Assembly: GCA_963682175.1 (NCBI GenBank)
Contig: OY821775.1
Coordinates: forward strand, 12,186,501 to 12,250,500
Length of the DNA: 64,000 bases
Source of the DNA: Triglochin maritima
Lineage: Eukaryota; Streptophyta; Magnoliopsida; Alismatales; Juncaginaceae
Direction: 5' to 3'
A model generated the notes under the pieces. The model saw nothing but the letters and a program-made list of their open reading frames with translations. It was not told the origin of the DNA and ran no database searches. This document shows positions 44,220-55,879 of this stretch, piece after piece (the stretch's first letter is position 1; the number at the start of each line of letters is the position of its first letter). The translations under genes and the position numbers were made by a program.

Positions 44220-45482
44220 ATGGATGGTTACATGGGCGACCATCCATATCATTGTTGGGACCAGGACAATTCTTCCTGGTATTCCGGACCCATGCAACCG
44301 GGGGTGGCTCAGACGAACACCCCCTATGGTTGGGATAATCTTCATTGTGTGATTGAGCAATCTTCATATAGGGGTAACATGAGATAGGAACCGACTGCTA
44401 GACCACAATCTAGTTATGTCGGATCATATGATGGTCAACAAACTGAGACATTACAACAAACTTTGGTCTCTTTCATGCGTATGTCAGACGACATGAGTGC
44501 ACCGGTGGCTCCAGTAGCCGTACTGTGTGACTGTTGTGGGTTGAGTGGTCATATTATCGGGGAATGTACTTATGTTCCCCCTGAACCTGAGTATGAGCAT
44601 ACCTTTTTCCAAAATGCTCAATGTGACCATTACGCATCCGCGTACAACCCGAGAGTGATGGATTCGTGGGGAGACAATTCTTATCTAAATTCTTATACCT
44701 CATTTTCACACCCGTATCCTCCTCCCGAATACCCAGAATTCTACCAACACCCCACTTCAAATCATTGGACTCATTCTCAGCCCATCAACACCCAACCCCA
44801 CAATTTCCCAAGCTCTGACTTGGACCTCACTGTTGACCCCAAATTTGATTCCTTAAAACAAACACTCCAAACGTTCATGGAAACCACTCAAACTTTATTG
44901 AAGTCCAACTTGAATTCCTTGCAAAATATGGAAATGCAAGTGAGTCAAATGACACATCAATTCCATGAACGTGAGGAGGGTAACCTTTCTTGTCAACATG
45001 AGGATTTATCTTCCGAAATCGAACCACAACCACATCCACAAATTCAAAGCACAATCTTTCAAAGTCAAACTCCTAGTCAGTCTGAGGGACTTGGGGTTTC
45101 AATTGACGATCACTTAGTGGAGGATTCGATTCCAATTGAGAAAAACATGGACAAATTTCATTATGAGTCGGCACATGATTGTGCCTTAACATTTTGTCCC
45201 GTGGCCCTTGAGCCACATGATCTTCACGTTGTGCCTCTTAAGGACTCACCTCTGGTGGAGCATGAGCTCCCTAGTATCCTTAATTTCAAACGACCTGATG
45301 CGAGTTTGCCTCTCACTATTGTTCCTGATCGTCTTGGAAATGATGGAACATCAAACAACTACATTGCTCATGAGGGTATTAGGAGTTCCTTGGAGGATAC
45401 CTTGGGTATGAGACCCACTGTTTGTTCGCCTGGTGTGTCGGACATGCCTAACGAGGTTCTTGACCTCGTTCCGACGCACTAG
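44220..45482 (+). pseudogene. Gag-like protein of element C (zinc knuckle, no capsid domain)
   Basis: ATG 44220 opens MDGYMGDHPYHCWDQDNSSW. Codon 56 (44385-44387) is TAG, where element A has GAG (Glu). The frame stays open for a further 365 codons. A CCHC zinc knuckle CDCCGLSGHIIGEC lies near codons 101-114. Then come HYASAYNPRVMDSW, like the post-knuckle DPYASxYNPGW of Athila gag, a coiled segment SLKQTLQTFMETTQTLL with QVSQMTHQFHEREEGNLS, and a Pro/Ser-rich acidic tail. The family's capsid domain, normally before the knuckle, is missing. It is perhaps an RNA-binding remnant that rides in particles of another element; that is inference. Confidence 0.75.
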
Positions 45483-46459
45483 TCTGTTGGTTGGAGAGTT
45501 TGGATTGACGATCATAACTTCAGCAGCGCAACGGGAGAAACTCTTCTTCCGTTGCCCCTCATTTCCCAATCTCTTGAGAGGTTCAAGTTCTTTCAGTTTG
45601 ATCCTTTGAATGAGACGCCTTTGCGTTCAATTCATAAACCTCTCATTTCATCTTGTGCTCTTTGTGAAGGGGGCCCACGCATGCGTATTCTGGCCCCACG
45701 TGGTGTCAGGTTCCCTTTCCAAGTGCATTGACCCACTCGTGAGGTTCCCATTTGATATCTTTTGAAAAATGAAGATGGGAACTTATGTTTGTACATAGTT
45801 ATATATAAAAAGTACAATAAAAGACTCCTTCAGTGAGCATCGATTGTTGTGAGCCCCAACCCTTGTGTATTTGGGCTCCATTTCTTTCACGTATTTGTAT
45901 CATTTCTTTATCATATCACAAGTTTTGAGGGAATTCGGGTTTGTGTCCATCAACATGACCTTGAACTTCCGGCCCTTTGTACTTAATGTTTGTGAGATCT
46001 CTCCTTTTTCATGCATAAATCCATGTATTATCTTGCTCACATTCATTGAGGACAATGCATAAAGTAGGTGTGGGGGGTGTTTTACGTGTGTACATAGTTG
46101 AGTCTTTTTCCTTTGATTTTATTTTCTTTTGTGTGCATTATTAGGGTCATGTTAGTGTGCTGCATTTAATATCGATCTATCTGCTTGTCACGATCCTTGG
46201 GTGACTTGTCTTCTTTTGCTTGCCTAGTGCTTCAAAATTTTCACATTTCTTTCAAAATCTTCATGTGTTTTCGAAAGAAAATGTTTTGTGGGTTTTGCGT
46301 GTGTTTAGCATGTGCAAAACCATTGAGAGGCAAAGTAAAAAGAAAGATCCCAAAATTGTCTTGAACTTGATGCATTAGGATATCTAGTACAGTGGCTTTA
46401 GGATTTATCGAGTCGTTAGGATGCACCCAAGTTTTCCCTTGGGGGTGAGTAATCATAGG
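45483..46459 (+). other. Element C 3' internal region, part 1
   Basis: Non-coding by eye; resumes at 55006-55879 after element D. No RT, integrase or envelope signature in either part. Confidence 0.65.
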
Positions 46460-46464
46460 GTTTC

Positions 46465-48425
46465 TGTAATAACCTAAACTAAACATCATAATTAACTAAA
46501 CCTAAACCTAATTAACCTTAATTAATTATGCATGGAGAGCAGGAGGTGTTGGAAGGAGAGGGAGAGAGAGTTGGTTGGCTTTGGTTGGTTAAGGTTTAGG
46601 TGAATGATGATTGGATTTAAGAGAGGTGAGTTTGCCTATTTAAAGGGCACTTGAGATCAAGTTGACGTTTTGCTTCATTGTTGGATTATCCAGAGAGTGA
46701 GAGAGAGGCTTTCGGAGAAGAAGAAGAAGGAGAGAAGAAGTAAAGAAGAAGAAGAAAGGAAGAAAAGGAGAAGAAGGTGAAGTGTTGAGTTGAAGTAGCC
46801 AAAGCTTGGGAGGCTTCTTCAACCGTCAAAAAGGTATGCCAAATCTTCATTATAACTCACATAAGCCTTGTGAGTGTTGGGGATCGACGTTGGTGTCGAA
46901 TTCCCCGTCGGAATTCAACCAATTCAGAGGTTGAAGACGACGATCGGTCGACCGGTGCCTGTGGGCAGTCGACCGATCCTATTATTATATTGTTGTTTAC
47001 CCGCGAACGGTCGAACGATGTCGTTAGACGGTCGACCGTTATGCCAGATTTGTGCGGGAAAAAGGGGATATACTGTTATCGGTCGAACGGGACCACTTAG
47101 CCGGTCGACCGAATAACGATGAGAATGGGTCGGTTGGGGATTTTGACTTATTAAACGGTCGAACGTCCTTAACCTTGTTCGACCGATCCATTCGATGCTA
47201 AGTCGGTTGGGAGCTTTGACCATCAAAACGGTCGACCGCTCTTTAACTCTCGGTCGACCGACTGAGCATTTAATTAAGCGGTAGAGTGCTTGTGTCGATT
47301 CGGTCGAACTGTATTTCAGTTCCGGTCGACCGAACGAGACTTGGGCAAAATATTGAAAGTCCTGTTATCGGTCGAACGGCCCCTTGGTTCGACCGGTCGG
47401 ATATATATATATTATATAAAATTGTATAGCGTAGACCTTCCAAACGGTCGACCGCTAGATGACTTTTGTTCGACCGATTGGTCGGTATTTCGGTTGGCGT
47501 GGTTCGACCGGTAGAATTGTTTGCACAGTACTGTGTACTGTGTGGGGGACCGGTCGACCGGTGTGCTTGTAGCGGTCGACCGATCTGCCACAGGTTGGTG
47601 GATTTATCCACACGCGATCCGTCGATGTCAGGTCGACTACCGGCTCCGAGGCGACGGTCGATTACCGGCTTTGAGAGCTACGGATTTCACCTTCGACGAA
47701 GGCGTATTATTGTTGTACCTTTTTCCTCTCTTACCGAGCGGGGTGTGAGGGATGTGTACCGTAAACCTTGGGCAGTTTGCGAGGGTTTAGCGGTAGGCCG
47801 AGGATGTTCCGGCAGGGTGCGCGCTAGGCGACTCTTGGGGGAGCAGTGGCTGTCGTCTGACCCGAGTTGTGTATTCGGCGGGCTGACTCGCTCCTTGGGT
47901 GCGGCGTGTACCAGGGGTTCCTTCCTGCACTTTTTGGGGAGCAGTGGTGTCGACTGACCCTTGTGAGGCAGCGGTGGACTGACTTGACCCTAGTGGCAGG
48001 AGTGGTTCAGTGCCGCGGAGGCGGTGAGGGCATTATTGTGGGCCCGAGGCGGATGATCATGTGCATAGCATTGCATTGTATTTAATTCCTTTTTATATTT
48101 TAGGAGGTTTGGTATACGGGGTTCCTTCAGGGAACTCAGGCATGTTTGTTGTTTGCATTTCAGGTAGCGAGCAGGGTTAGAGTTTGAGGTGGTGACCGAG
48201 GACGGTGCCCCCGAGATCAGATCCTGTAGTTGTCAGTCTCTTTCTTTTGAGGTGATTACATATTGTATAGCTTTTGTCGTAATCACAGTCAGTCTGTATA
48301 TTTGACTTCCACGTGGATCATATTTATATTATATATGTTGGTTTGTTTCCCGTGACGTGCCCAGTGTTGACCGTTGACGGTCTTTATTATTGTTTAAATT
48401 TTCCGCTGTTTTCGGGTACGTTACA
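46465..48425 (+). repeat. Element D 5' LTR
   Basis: TGTAATAACC...GTACGTTACA. A TATA-like CTATTTAAAG is at 46636-46645, followed by a GA-rich transcribed region. A CGGTCGACCG array spans 46940-47660. The long frames inside the LTR (for example 47466-47957) also occur in the 3' LTR only because the LTRs are nearly identical. Confidence 0.95.
46940..47660. repeat. CGGTCGACCG array in element D LTR
   Basis: About nineteen sites, mixing CGGTCGACCG with CGGTCGAACG and TTCGACCG half-changed forms, spaced ~25-60 bp. Copy at 53516-54236 in the 3' LTR. Confidence 0.92.
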
Positions 48426-48428
48426 ATT

Positions 48429-48440
48429 TGGTATCAGAGC
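48429..48440 (+). other. Element D primer-binding site, initiator tRNA-Met
   Basis: TGGTATCAGAGC, perfect, three bases after the LTR end. Confidence 0.95.
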
Positions 48441-48548
48441 GTTGATCTCGGCGTACTTGTCTAAAGAAACCACCTTGGAGTTAGGAGTTAGGTCTAGAGG
48501 ATCATGCATGCACAGATTATATTGATATTGTCTTGTTTCCTTTGGCAG

Positions 48549-51500
48549 ATGCCTCCTAGACGGGGGAAGGCGGTTGCCCATACTCGCGGTGAGAGTGAGA
48601 CTGCGAGGGATGAGGCTTGGGAGGATGAGCGTCGGACGTTGTTCGATACGGTCGGACGTCTGACAGAGATGCTACAGCAGCAGACAGCACAGACTGGGCA
48701 GACGGGGACTGGTGCTATGCATGACCGGTTTATGCGCCAGCATCCGCCTACCTTTCTGGGGCAGTACGACGCAGAGGCTGCGGAGGAGTGGATCTTCATG
48801 ATGCAGAAGATCTTCAGTGCTATTGGTTGTCCTCCAGAGGCGAGAGTGGGCTTGGCTACTTATGTTTTGGGTGGTGCTGCGTCCAACTGGTGGAGGTCCA
48901 CATCTGCAGTGGTGTTTGCGGACAGAGATGATATAGCCTGGGAGGAGTTCATTGGCGAGTTCAACGAGCAGTATTTTCCGCAGCATGTCCAGGATCAGAA
49001 GAGGGAGGAGTTTCTGAGTCTTCAGCAGGGAGACATGACCCTAGCAGGCTACATCGGGAAGTTCAACGCCCTTGAGCGTTACTGTCCCGAGATGTATGTT
49101 ACACAGGAGCAGAGGGCAGGGAAGTTCGTCCGAGGGCTCCGGAAGCAGCTGAGGACGAAGGTGCTGACACACATGCCGAGCACGTTGGCCGATGCAGTGA
49201 AGAGTGCCTCTGTTCTTGATCGTGACTACAGGGAGAACTACCAGGATGAGAGGAGGCCATCAGGTAGGTTCTCTGGGAGGCCAGGAGGTCAGACTGGAGG
49301 GAATCCGGGCAAGAGGCCCCGATACGAGGGAGCAGGAGTTGCAGTACCACGACCAGAGCCTTGTGGTACTTGTGGGAGGTTTCACTCCGGGCCGTGCTTC
49401 ACCCCCGGAGCATGTCATGGGTGTGGCCAGCTGGGTCACTTTATCAGGAGCTGTCCGAGCCGAGGAGCTGGGCCGAGCAGACCACCGGGTTTACCCGCAC
49501 CAGGCAGAGGAGGAGGCGGAGGTAGACCACCTTTCAGACCCCAGCAGGGGCAGCGCACTGGCAGAGTTTTCACCATCCAGGCAGAGGAGGCTCGGGATGG
49601 AGGCGCTGTCGTGGAAGGTACATTTCTTGTCGCAGGTTCAGTAGCTAGGGTGTTATTTGATTGTGGCGCGACACACTCGTTCATCTCAGAGCGATTTGCG
49701 GGAGTGTTGGGCTGTACCCTTGCGATGTTGACTGCCACTTTGGAGGTCAGCACACCCCTGGGTCTGGTGGGCACTGTGGGGAGATTTGTCCCCGGCGCCA
49801 CGGTTGTTTCGGGAGATCAGGAGTTTCCGGCAGACCTGGTCTTGCTACCGATGGAGGACTTTGATGTCATACTTGGGATGGATTGGCTGTCCCAATATGA
49901 TGTTCGAGTCTTGTGCCGTGAGAAGAAAATTTTGATCCCGAGGAATGGTTTGCCTGATATTTTGATTAGAGGGATCAGAAGCAGAGGGGGTCGCATTATT
50001 GTATCTGCTGTGAGAGCTCAGAGACTGTTACAGCAGGGATGTGCAGCTTTTCTGGCGACACTTGTAGTTGCGGAGGCAGAGTCCCAGAGGCTAGAGGACA
50101 TTGAGGTGGTGCAGGAGTTCGCGGATGTTTTTCCAGCGGAGATTCCAGGTTTACCACCACACCGAGAGTTGGAGTTCGGCATTGAGTTGGTAGCTGGCAC
50201 TACACCACAGTCGAAGGCTCCATACCGGATGGCACCTGCTGAGTTGACAGAGTTGAAGAAGCAGTTGCAGGAGTTGATGGACTCTGGATTTATCAGACCG
50301 AGCGTCTCGCCTTGGGGTGCACCAGTTTTGTTTGTGAAGAAGAAGGACGGATCCTTGAGGATGTGCATAGACTACAGGATGCTGAACCAGGTGACGGTGA
50401 AGAATAGGTATCCCTTACCTAGGATTGAGGACCTCTTTGACCAGCTGCAGTCAGCGAAGGTTTTCTCGAAGATTGACCTGCGTTCAGGATATCACCAGTT
50501 GAGGATCCGAGATGAGGACATCCAGAAGACAGCCTTCAGGACGAGATATGGACACTATGAGTTCTTGGTGATGCCATTTGGATTGACGAATGCTCCGGCA
50601 GCGTTCATGGATCTGATGCACCGGACATTCAGGCAGTACATTGATATATTTGTGATTGTCTTCGTGGATGACATCTTGATCTATTCACCAGATGTGGAGC
50701 AGCACAGAGAGCATCTGAGGATTGTACTCAGCATCTTGAGGACTCAGCAGTTATATGCTAAGTTCTCAAAGTGCGAGTTTTGGTTGGACAGAGTGGCATT
50801 CCTCGGACACATTGTATCGGCAGAGGGGATATCAGTGGATCCGGCGAAGGTAGAGGCAGTGACACAGTGGAGGACCCCTACGAGCGTGACGGAGATTAGG
50901 AGCTTTGTTGGACTGGCGGGTTATTACCGTCGCTTCATCAAAGACTTCTCGAGATTGGCAGCACCACTGACAGCTCTGACGCAGAAGGGAGTCACTTTTG
51001 TTTGGTCGCAGAAGTGCGAGGACAGCTTTCAGGAGCTGAAGAGACTGTTGACCACAGCAACAGTTTTATCATTGCCGAGTGGCACGGGTGGATTCGTGAT
51101 TTATAGCGACGCTTCAGGTGTTGGCTTAGGATGTGTACTTATGCAGCACGGGAGGGTGATCGCATACGCATCCAGACAGCTGAAGGTCCATGAGAGGAAT
51201 TACCCGACACATGATTTGGAGTTAGCAGCAGTGGTTCACGCACTGAAGACCTGGAGACACTATCTTTATGGCGAGCAGTTCGAGGTGTTTACAGATCATC
51301 AGAGTCTGAAGTACCTGTTCTCGCAGAAGGAGCTGAATATGAGGCAGCGCAGATGGCTTGAGTTCATTAAGGACTATGACTTCACTATCTCATACCATCC
51401 GGGGAAGGCGAACACAGTTGCAGACGCTTTGAGCCGGAAGGTGGAGGTATCAGTAGCAGGCCTATGCATTCAGGAGTGGCGACTGCTGGAGTCTTTAGCA

Positions 51501-52991
51501 GAGTGGAGGCCATTTGCAGATAGCTCAGAGGGTGCAGTGATTGCCGGATTGAGAGTAGAGCCTCAGACAGTATCAGCAGTGATTCGTGCTCAGACTACAG
51601 ATGAGGAGTTGAGCAGTTTGTTACAGTTAGCTGCCAGAGATGGGTCAGACTTCAGAGTTGGAGTGGATGGAGGTCTGAGATTCAGAGACCGTATCTGGGT
51701 GCCGAAGACAGGGGACCTGAGACATGATATCATGGAGGAGGCACACAGATCGAGATATTCCATTCATCCAGGGAGCACCAAGATGTACAAAGATCTGCAG
51801 CGGAACTTCTGGTGGCGAGGTATGAAGAAGAACGTTGCAGACTTCGTGTCGAGGTGTTTGGTCTGTCAGCAGGTGAAGATCGAGCACCAGAGACCAGCAG
51901 GACAGATGCAGAGGATTGAGTTGCCCGAGTGGAAGTGGGAGCACGTGACGATGGATTTTGTTACGGGGCTACCGAAGACACGGAGATTCCACGACGCGAT
52001 TTGGGTTATAGTCGATCGACTGACCAAGTCGGCGCATTTCTTAGCTATTAAGACCACTCTTGCTCTGGAGGGTCTAGCTAAGTTATATATTGAGGAGATT
52101 GTCAGACTTCATGGCGTACCAGTCAGTATCATTTCAGACAGAGATCCCAGATTCACTTCGAGATTTTGGGAGAGTCTACACAGAGCACTGGGGACACGTC
52201 TGAAGTTTAGCACAGCTTTCCACCCACAGACAGATGGCCAGTCAGAGCGGACGATACAGACATTGGAGGACATGCTGAGAGCGTGTACACTTGACTGGGC
52301 CGGGCATTGGGATGAGCATTTGCCGTTGATCGAGTTCGCCTACAACAACAGCTACCACTCGAGTATTGGAATGGCACCCTATGAGGCATTATACGGGAGA
52401 CCGTGTAGATCGCCGGTATGCTGGAGTGATGTGGGCGAGAGACAGCTAGTTGGACCTGACATTATCCAGTTGTATTCAGAGAAGGTCGACGTGATTCGGA
52501 GACGACTAGCTACGGCGCAGAGTAGGCAGAAGAGTTATGCTGATACGCGGAGGCGTGAGCTGACTTTTGAGGTAGGAGATCATGTCTTCCTGAAGATCTC
52601 GCCTTCCAGAGGGGTGATGAGATTCGGGAAGAAGGGGAAGTTGAGTCCGAGATATGTCGGACCGTTTGAGATATTGGATCGGGTTGGTGAGGTGGCGTAT
52701 AGGATTGCTTTACCGCCACAGTTTGCAGGACTTCACAACGTCTTCCATGTTTCTATGCTGAGGAAGTACGTGGCCGATCCAGCTCATGTGATAGAGATAT
52801 CAGTACCGGAGATCCAGCAGGATTTGTCATTAGATGAGAGACCAGTTGAGATTGTGGATCAGATGGTACATCAGCTCAGGAGGAGAGCGATTCCTATGGT
52901 GAAGGTCAGGTGGCAGCATCACACTGACAGAGAGGCTACCTGGGAGATTGAGGAGGATGTCAGGAGGCAGTATCCAGAGTTATTCCGGTAA
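48549..52991 (+). CDS. Gag-pol polyprotein of element D, intact
   Basis: The frame opens at ATG 48504, but ATG 48549 ([10 protein letters not shown]) matches the start of element E and is preferred. Residues are counted from 48504. Gag capsid lies at ~75-185 ([18 protein letters not shown]). Zinc knuckle [14 protein letters not shown] 304-317. Protease [11 protein letters not shown] with Asp 386. RT starts near 570, with motif FVDD at 720-723. RNase H begins [13 protein letters not shown] (Asp 869). Integrase: His 1081 starts the HHCC finger, then core Asp 1151, Asp 1212 and Glu 1248, a correct DD35E spacing. The C-terminal GPY/F region [14 protein letters not shown] is followed by a chromodomain near 1448-1490 ([19 protein letters not shown]). 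No stop, frameshift or lost catalytic residue was found. Confidence 0.95.
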   Translation: MPPRRGKAVAHTRGESETARDEAWEDERRTLFDTVGRLTEMLQQQTAQTGQTGTGAMHDRFMRQHPPTFLGQYDAEAAEEWIFMMQKIFSAIGCPPEARVGLATYVLGGAASNWWRSTSAVVFADRDDIAWEEFIGEFNEQYFPQHVQDQKREEFLSLQQGDMTLAGYIGKFNALERYCPEMYVTQEQRAGKFVRGLRKQLRTKVLTHMPSTLADAVKSASVLDRDYRENYQDERRPSGRFSGRPGGQTGGNPGKRPRYEGAGVAVPRPEPCGTCGRFHSGPCFTPGACHGCGQLGHFIRSCPSRGAGPSRPPGLPAPGRGGGGGRPPFRPQQGQRTGRVFTIQAEEARDGGAVVEGTFLVAGSVARVLFDCGATHSFISERFAGVLGCTLAMLTATLEVSTPLGLVGTVGRFVPGATVVSGDQEFPADLVLLPMEDFDVILGMDWLSQYDVRVLCREKKILIPRNGLPDILIRGIRSRGGRIIVSAVRAQRLLQQGCAAFLATLVVAEAESQRLEDIEVVQEFADVFPAEIPGLPPHRELEFGIELVAGTTPQSKAPYRMAPAELTELKKQLQELMDSGFIRPSVSPWGAPVLFVKKKDGSLRMCIDYRMLNQVTVKNRYPLPRIEDLFDQLQSAKVFSKIDLRSGYHQLRIRDEDIQKTAFRTRYGHYEFLVMPFGLTNAPAAFMDLMHRTFRQYIDIFVIVFVDDILIYSPDVEQHREHLRIVLSILRTQQLYAKFSKCEFWLDRVAFLGHIVSAEGISVDPAKVEAVTQWRTPTSVTEIRSFVGLAGYYRRFIKDFSRLAAPLTALTQKGVTFVWSQKCEDSFQELKRLLTTATVLSLPSGTGGFVIYSDASGVGLGCVLMQHGRVIAYASRQLKVHERNYPTHDLELAAVVHALKTWRHYLYGEQFEVFTDHQSLKYLFSQKELNMRQRRWLEFIKDYDFTISYHPGKANTVADALSRKVEVSVAGLCIQEWRLLESLAEWRPFADSSEGAVIAGLRVEPQTVSAVIRAQTTDEELSSLLQLAARDGSDFRVGVDGGLRFRDRIWVPKTGDLRHDIMEEAHRSRYSIHPGSTKMYKDLQRNFWWRGMKKNVADFVSRCLVCQQVKIEHQRPAGQMQRIELPEWKWEHVTMDFVTGLPKTRRFHDAIWVIVDRLTKSAHFLAIKTTLALEGLAKLYIEEIVRLHGVPVSIISDRDPRFTSRFWESLHRALGTRLKFSTAFHPQTDGQSERTIQTLEDMLRACTLDWAGHWDEHLPLIEFAYNNSYHSSIGMAPYEALYGRPCRSPVCWSDVGERQLVGPDIIQLYSEKVDVIRRRLATAQSRQKSYADTRRRELTFEVGDHVFLKISPSRGVMRFGKKGKLSPRYVGPFEILDRVGEVAYRIALPPQFAGLHNVFHVSMLRKYVADPAHVIEISVPEIQQDLSLDERPVEIVDQMVHQLRRRAIPMVKVRWQHHTDREATWEIEEDVRRQYPELFR

Positions 52992-53020
52992 GTCAGTTGT
53001 TTCGAATTTCGCGGACGAAA

Positions 53021-53040
53021 TTCTTTTAAGGAGGGTAGAT
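53021..53040 (+). other. Element D polypurine tract
   Basis: TTCTTTTAAGGAGGGTAGAT immediately before the 3' LTR. Confidence 0.9.
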
Positions 53041-55000
53041 TGTAATAACCTAAACTAAACATCATAATTAACTAAACCTAAACCTAATTAACCTTAATTA
53101 ATTATGCATGGAGAGCAGGAGGTGTTGGAAGGAGAGGGAGAGAGAGTTGGTTGGCTTTGGTTGGTTAAGGTTTAGGTGAATGATGATTGGATTTAAGAGA
53201 GGTGAGTTTGCCTATTTAAAGGGCACTTGAGATCAAGTTGACGTTTTGCTTCATTGTTGGATTATCCAGAGAGTGAGAGAGAGGCTTTCGGAGAAGAAGA
53301 AGAAGGAGAGAAGAAGTAAAGAAGAAGAAGAAAGGAAGAAAAGGAGAAGAAGGTGAAGTGTTGAGTTGAAGTAGCCAAAGCTTGGGAGGCTTCTTCAACC
53401 GTCAAAAAGGTATGCCAAATCTTCATTATAACTCACATAAGCCTTGTGAGTGTTGGGGATCGACGTTGGTGTCGAATTCCCCGTCGGAATTCAACCAATT
53501 CAGAGGTTGAAGACGACGATCGGTCGACCGGTGCCTGTGGGCAGTCGACCGATCCTATTATTATATTGTTGTTTACCCGCGAACGGTCGAACGATGTCGT
53601 TAGACGGTCGACCGTTATGCCAGATTTGTGCGGGAAAAAGGGGATATACTGTTATCGGTCGAACGGGACCACTTAGCCGGTCGACCGAATAACGATGAGA
53701 ATGGGTCGGTTGGGGATTTTGACTTATTAAACGGTCGAACGTCCTTAACCTTGTTCGACCGATCCATTCGATGCTAAGTCGGTTGGGAGCTTTGACCATC
53801 AAAACGGTCGACCGCTCTTTAACTCTCGGTCGACCGACTGAGCATTTAATTAAGCGGTAGAGTGCTTGTGTCGATTCGGTCGAACTGTATTTCAGTTCCG
53901 GTCGACCGAACGAGACTTGGGCAAAATATTGAAAGTCCTGTTATCGGTCGAACGGCCCCTTGGTTCGACCGGTCGGATATATATATATTATATAAAATTG
54001 TATAGCGTAGACCTTCCAAACGGTCGACCGCTAGATGACTTTTGTTCGACCGATTGGTCGGTATTTCGGTTGGCGTGGTTCGACCGGTAGAATTGTTTGC
54101 ACAGTACTGTGTACTGTGTGGGGGACCGGTCGACCGGTGTGCTTGTAGCGGTCGACCGATCTGCCACAGGTTGGTGGATTTATCCACACGCGATCCGTCG
54201 ATGTCAGGTCGACTACCGGCTCCGAGGCGACGGTCGATTACCGGCTTTGAGAGCTACGGATTTCACCTTCGACGAAGGCGTATTATTGTTGTACCTTTTT
54301 CCTCTCTTACCGAGCGGGGTGTGAGGGATGTGTACCGTAAACCTTGGGCAGTTTGCGAGGGTTTAGCGGTAGGCCGAGGATGTTCCGGCAGGGTGCGCGC
54401 TAGGCGACTCTTGGGGGAGCAGTGGCTGTCGTCTGACCCGAGTTGTGTATTCGGCGGGCTGACTCGCTCCTTGGGTGCGGCGTGTACCAGGGGTTCCTTC
54501 CTGCACTTTTTGGGGAGCAGTGGTGTCGACTGACCCTTGTGAGGCAGCGGTGGACTGACTTGACCCTAGTGGCAGGAGTGGTTCAGTGCCGCGGAGGCGG
54601 TGAGGGCATTATTGTGGGCCCGAGGCTGATGATCATGTGCATAGCATTGCATTGTATTTAATTCCTTTTTATATTTTAGGAGGTTTGGTATACGGGGTTC
54701 CTTCAGGGAACTCAGGCATGTTTGTTGTTTGCATTTCAGGTAGCGAGCAGGGTTAGAGTTTGAGGTGGTGACCGAGGACGGTGCCCCCGAGATCAGATCC
54801 TGTAGTTGTCAGTCTCTTTCTTTTGAGGTGATTACATATTGTATAGCTTTTGTCGTAATCACAGTCAGTCTGTATATTTGACTTCCACGTGGATCATATT
54901 TATATTATATATGTTGGTTTGTTTCCCGTGACGTGCCAGTGTTGACCGTTGACGGTCTTTATTATTGTTTAAATTTTCCGCTGTTTTCGGGTACGTTACA
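53041..55000 (+). repeat. Element D 3' LTR
   Basis: 1960 bp, nearly identical to 46465-48425. Confidence 0.95.
53516..54236. repeat. CGGTCGACCG array, element D 3' LTR
   Basis: Identical by eye to the 5' LTR array. Confidence 0.92.
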
Positions 55001-55005
55001 GTTTC

Positions 55006-55879
55006 AGTGCTCCAACATTTAATGAAGTCCACCCTGAACCTAGTGAGTCAATAATTCGTGTCTGTTAACTTAAGGAAGTTTGTTGTAGTCAAGGACCCTC
55101 TAAATCCTATTGTGAGACATTAGTGTAGGGGTTTTGGTTCATGTGTAGATAAGAAATAAGTGAGTAGGTGTTCTCTCTTCTCGCACGGCTCCTATCACTC
55201 GGAAAAGTAGGTCTGAGGGGACTTTGTGCCTGGTGCTTTCGAGTCATCTGACTTGGGATGCGCCGACCGAACTCTCATTACACGGGTGGTAGGGATTGCC
55301 CTATGTGGAGATTTGGGGAAAGGTGTACGTGATAGTGTAAGTCCTCATGGGCAATGATGCACGAAACCTGACCCTGGGAGAATGAAGTTCCAACTAATAA
55401 AAAGAAAAAGAAGAAAAAAATGTGAAAAGAAACAAAAATAAAAAAAATGGTAATGCAAATAAGAACCTTAATGGACTTTACACTTTGTAGCACTTGAGGA
55501 TGTTGAGATTGTCCATGTCTTTCACTAAATTCCTTATTTAACTTGCACAAATGGTTCATTAGGTTAGGTGTGTGGACTGATTACCTATATAGAGTCGGCC
55601 CGTAGGAGTATCGCGTCCAATGATCGACAAAATATTTCCAACGAGTCGAGTGTCTAGATTGAATAATGCATCTTGTTCGGATTTTGTGGGTATATCCGCT
55701 GAAAACCCTCAGGAGACAACACTCCTCCTCCTTGGCAACAAGGAGGTTTAACGGCTTGTTGCACATGCTAAGTGCAACCGTGATTCCTACGAAAGTGAGT
55801 TAGGATTTCTTGTTTCTCGTTTGCTTTTCTCTTTCTTTGTTTTGCTCGGGACTAGCAAAAACTTAGGTGTGGGGGTATT
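55006..55879 (+). other. Element C 3' internal region, part 2, with polypurine tract
   Basis: Non-coding. It ends with AGGTGTGGGGGTATT (55865-55879) next to the LTR. The word ACTTAGGTGTGGGGG is shared with element B. Confidence 0.8.

Larger units (their letters stand above)
46465..55000 (+). mobile_element. Element D: young, intact Ty3/gypsy Tekay-like chromovirus
   Basis: 8536 bp with perfect target duplication GTTTC (46460-46464 and 55001-55005). LTRs of 1961 and 1960 bp differ, by my reading, at one substitution (48051 G, 54627 T) and one 1-bp indel in a CCC run (near 48360). Perfect iMet primer site, polypurine tract and one uninterrupted gag-pol frame. It has everything an autonomous element needs. 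It lies inside element C. Confidence 0.96.

Noticed and set aside
47270..47611. Captured host gene in the element D LTR
   Set aside because: No similarity to any family I know; motif-array translation.
47466..47957. 163-aa open frame, identical at 54042-54533
   Set aside because: It lies inside element D LTRs. Identity reflects LTR youth, not protein constraint.
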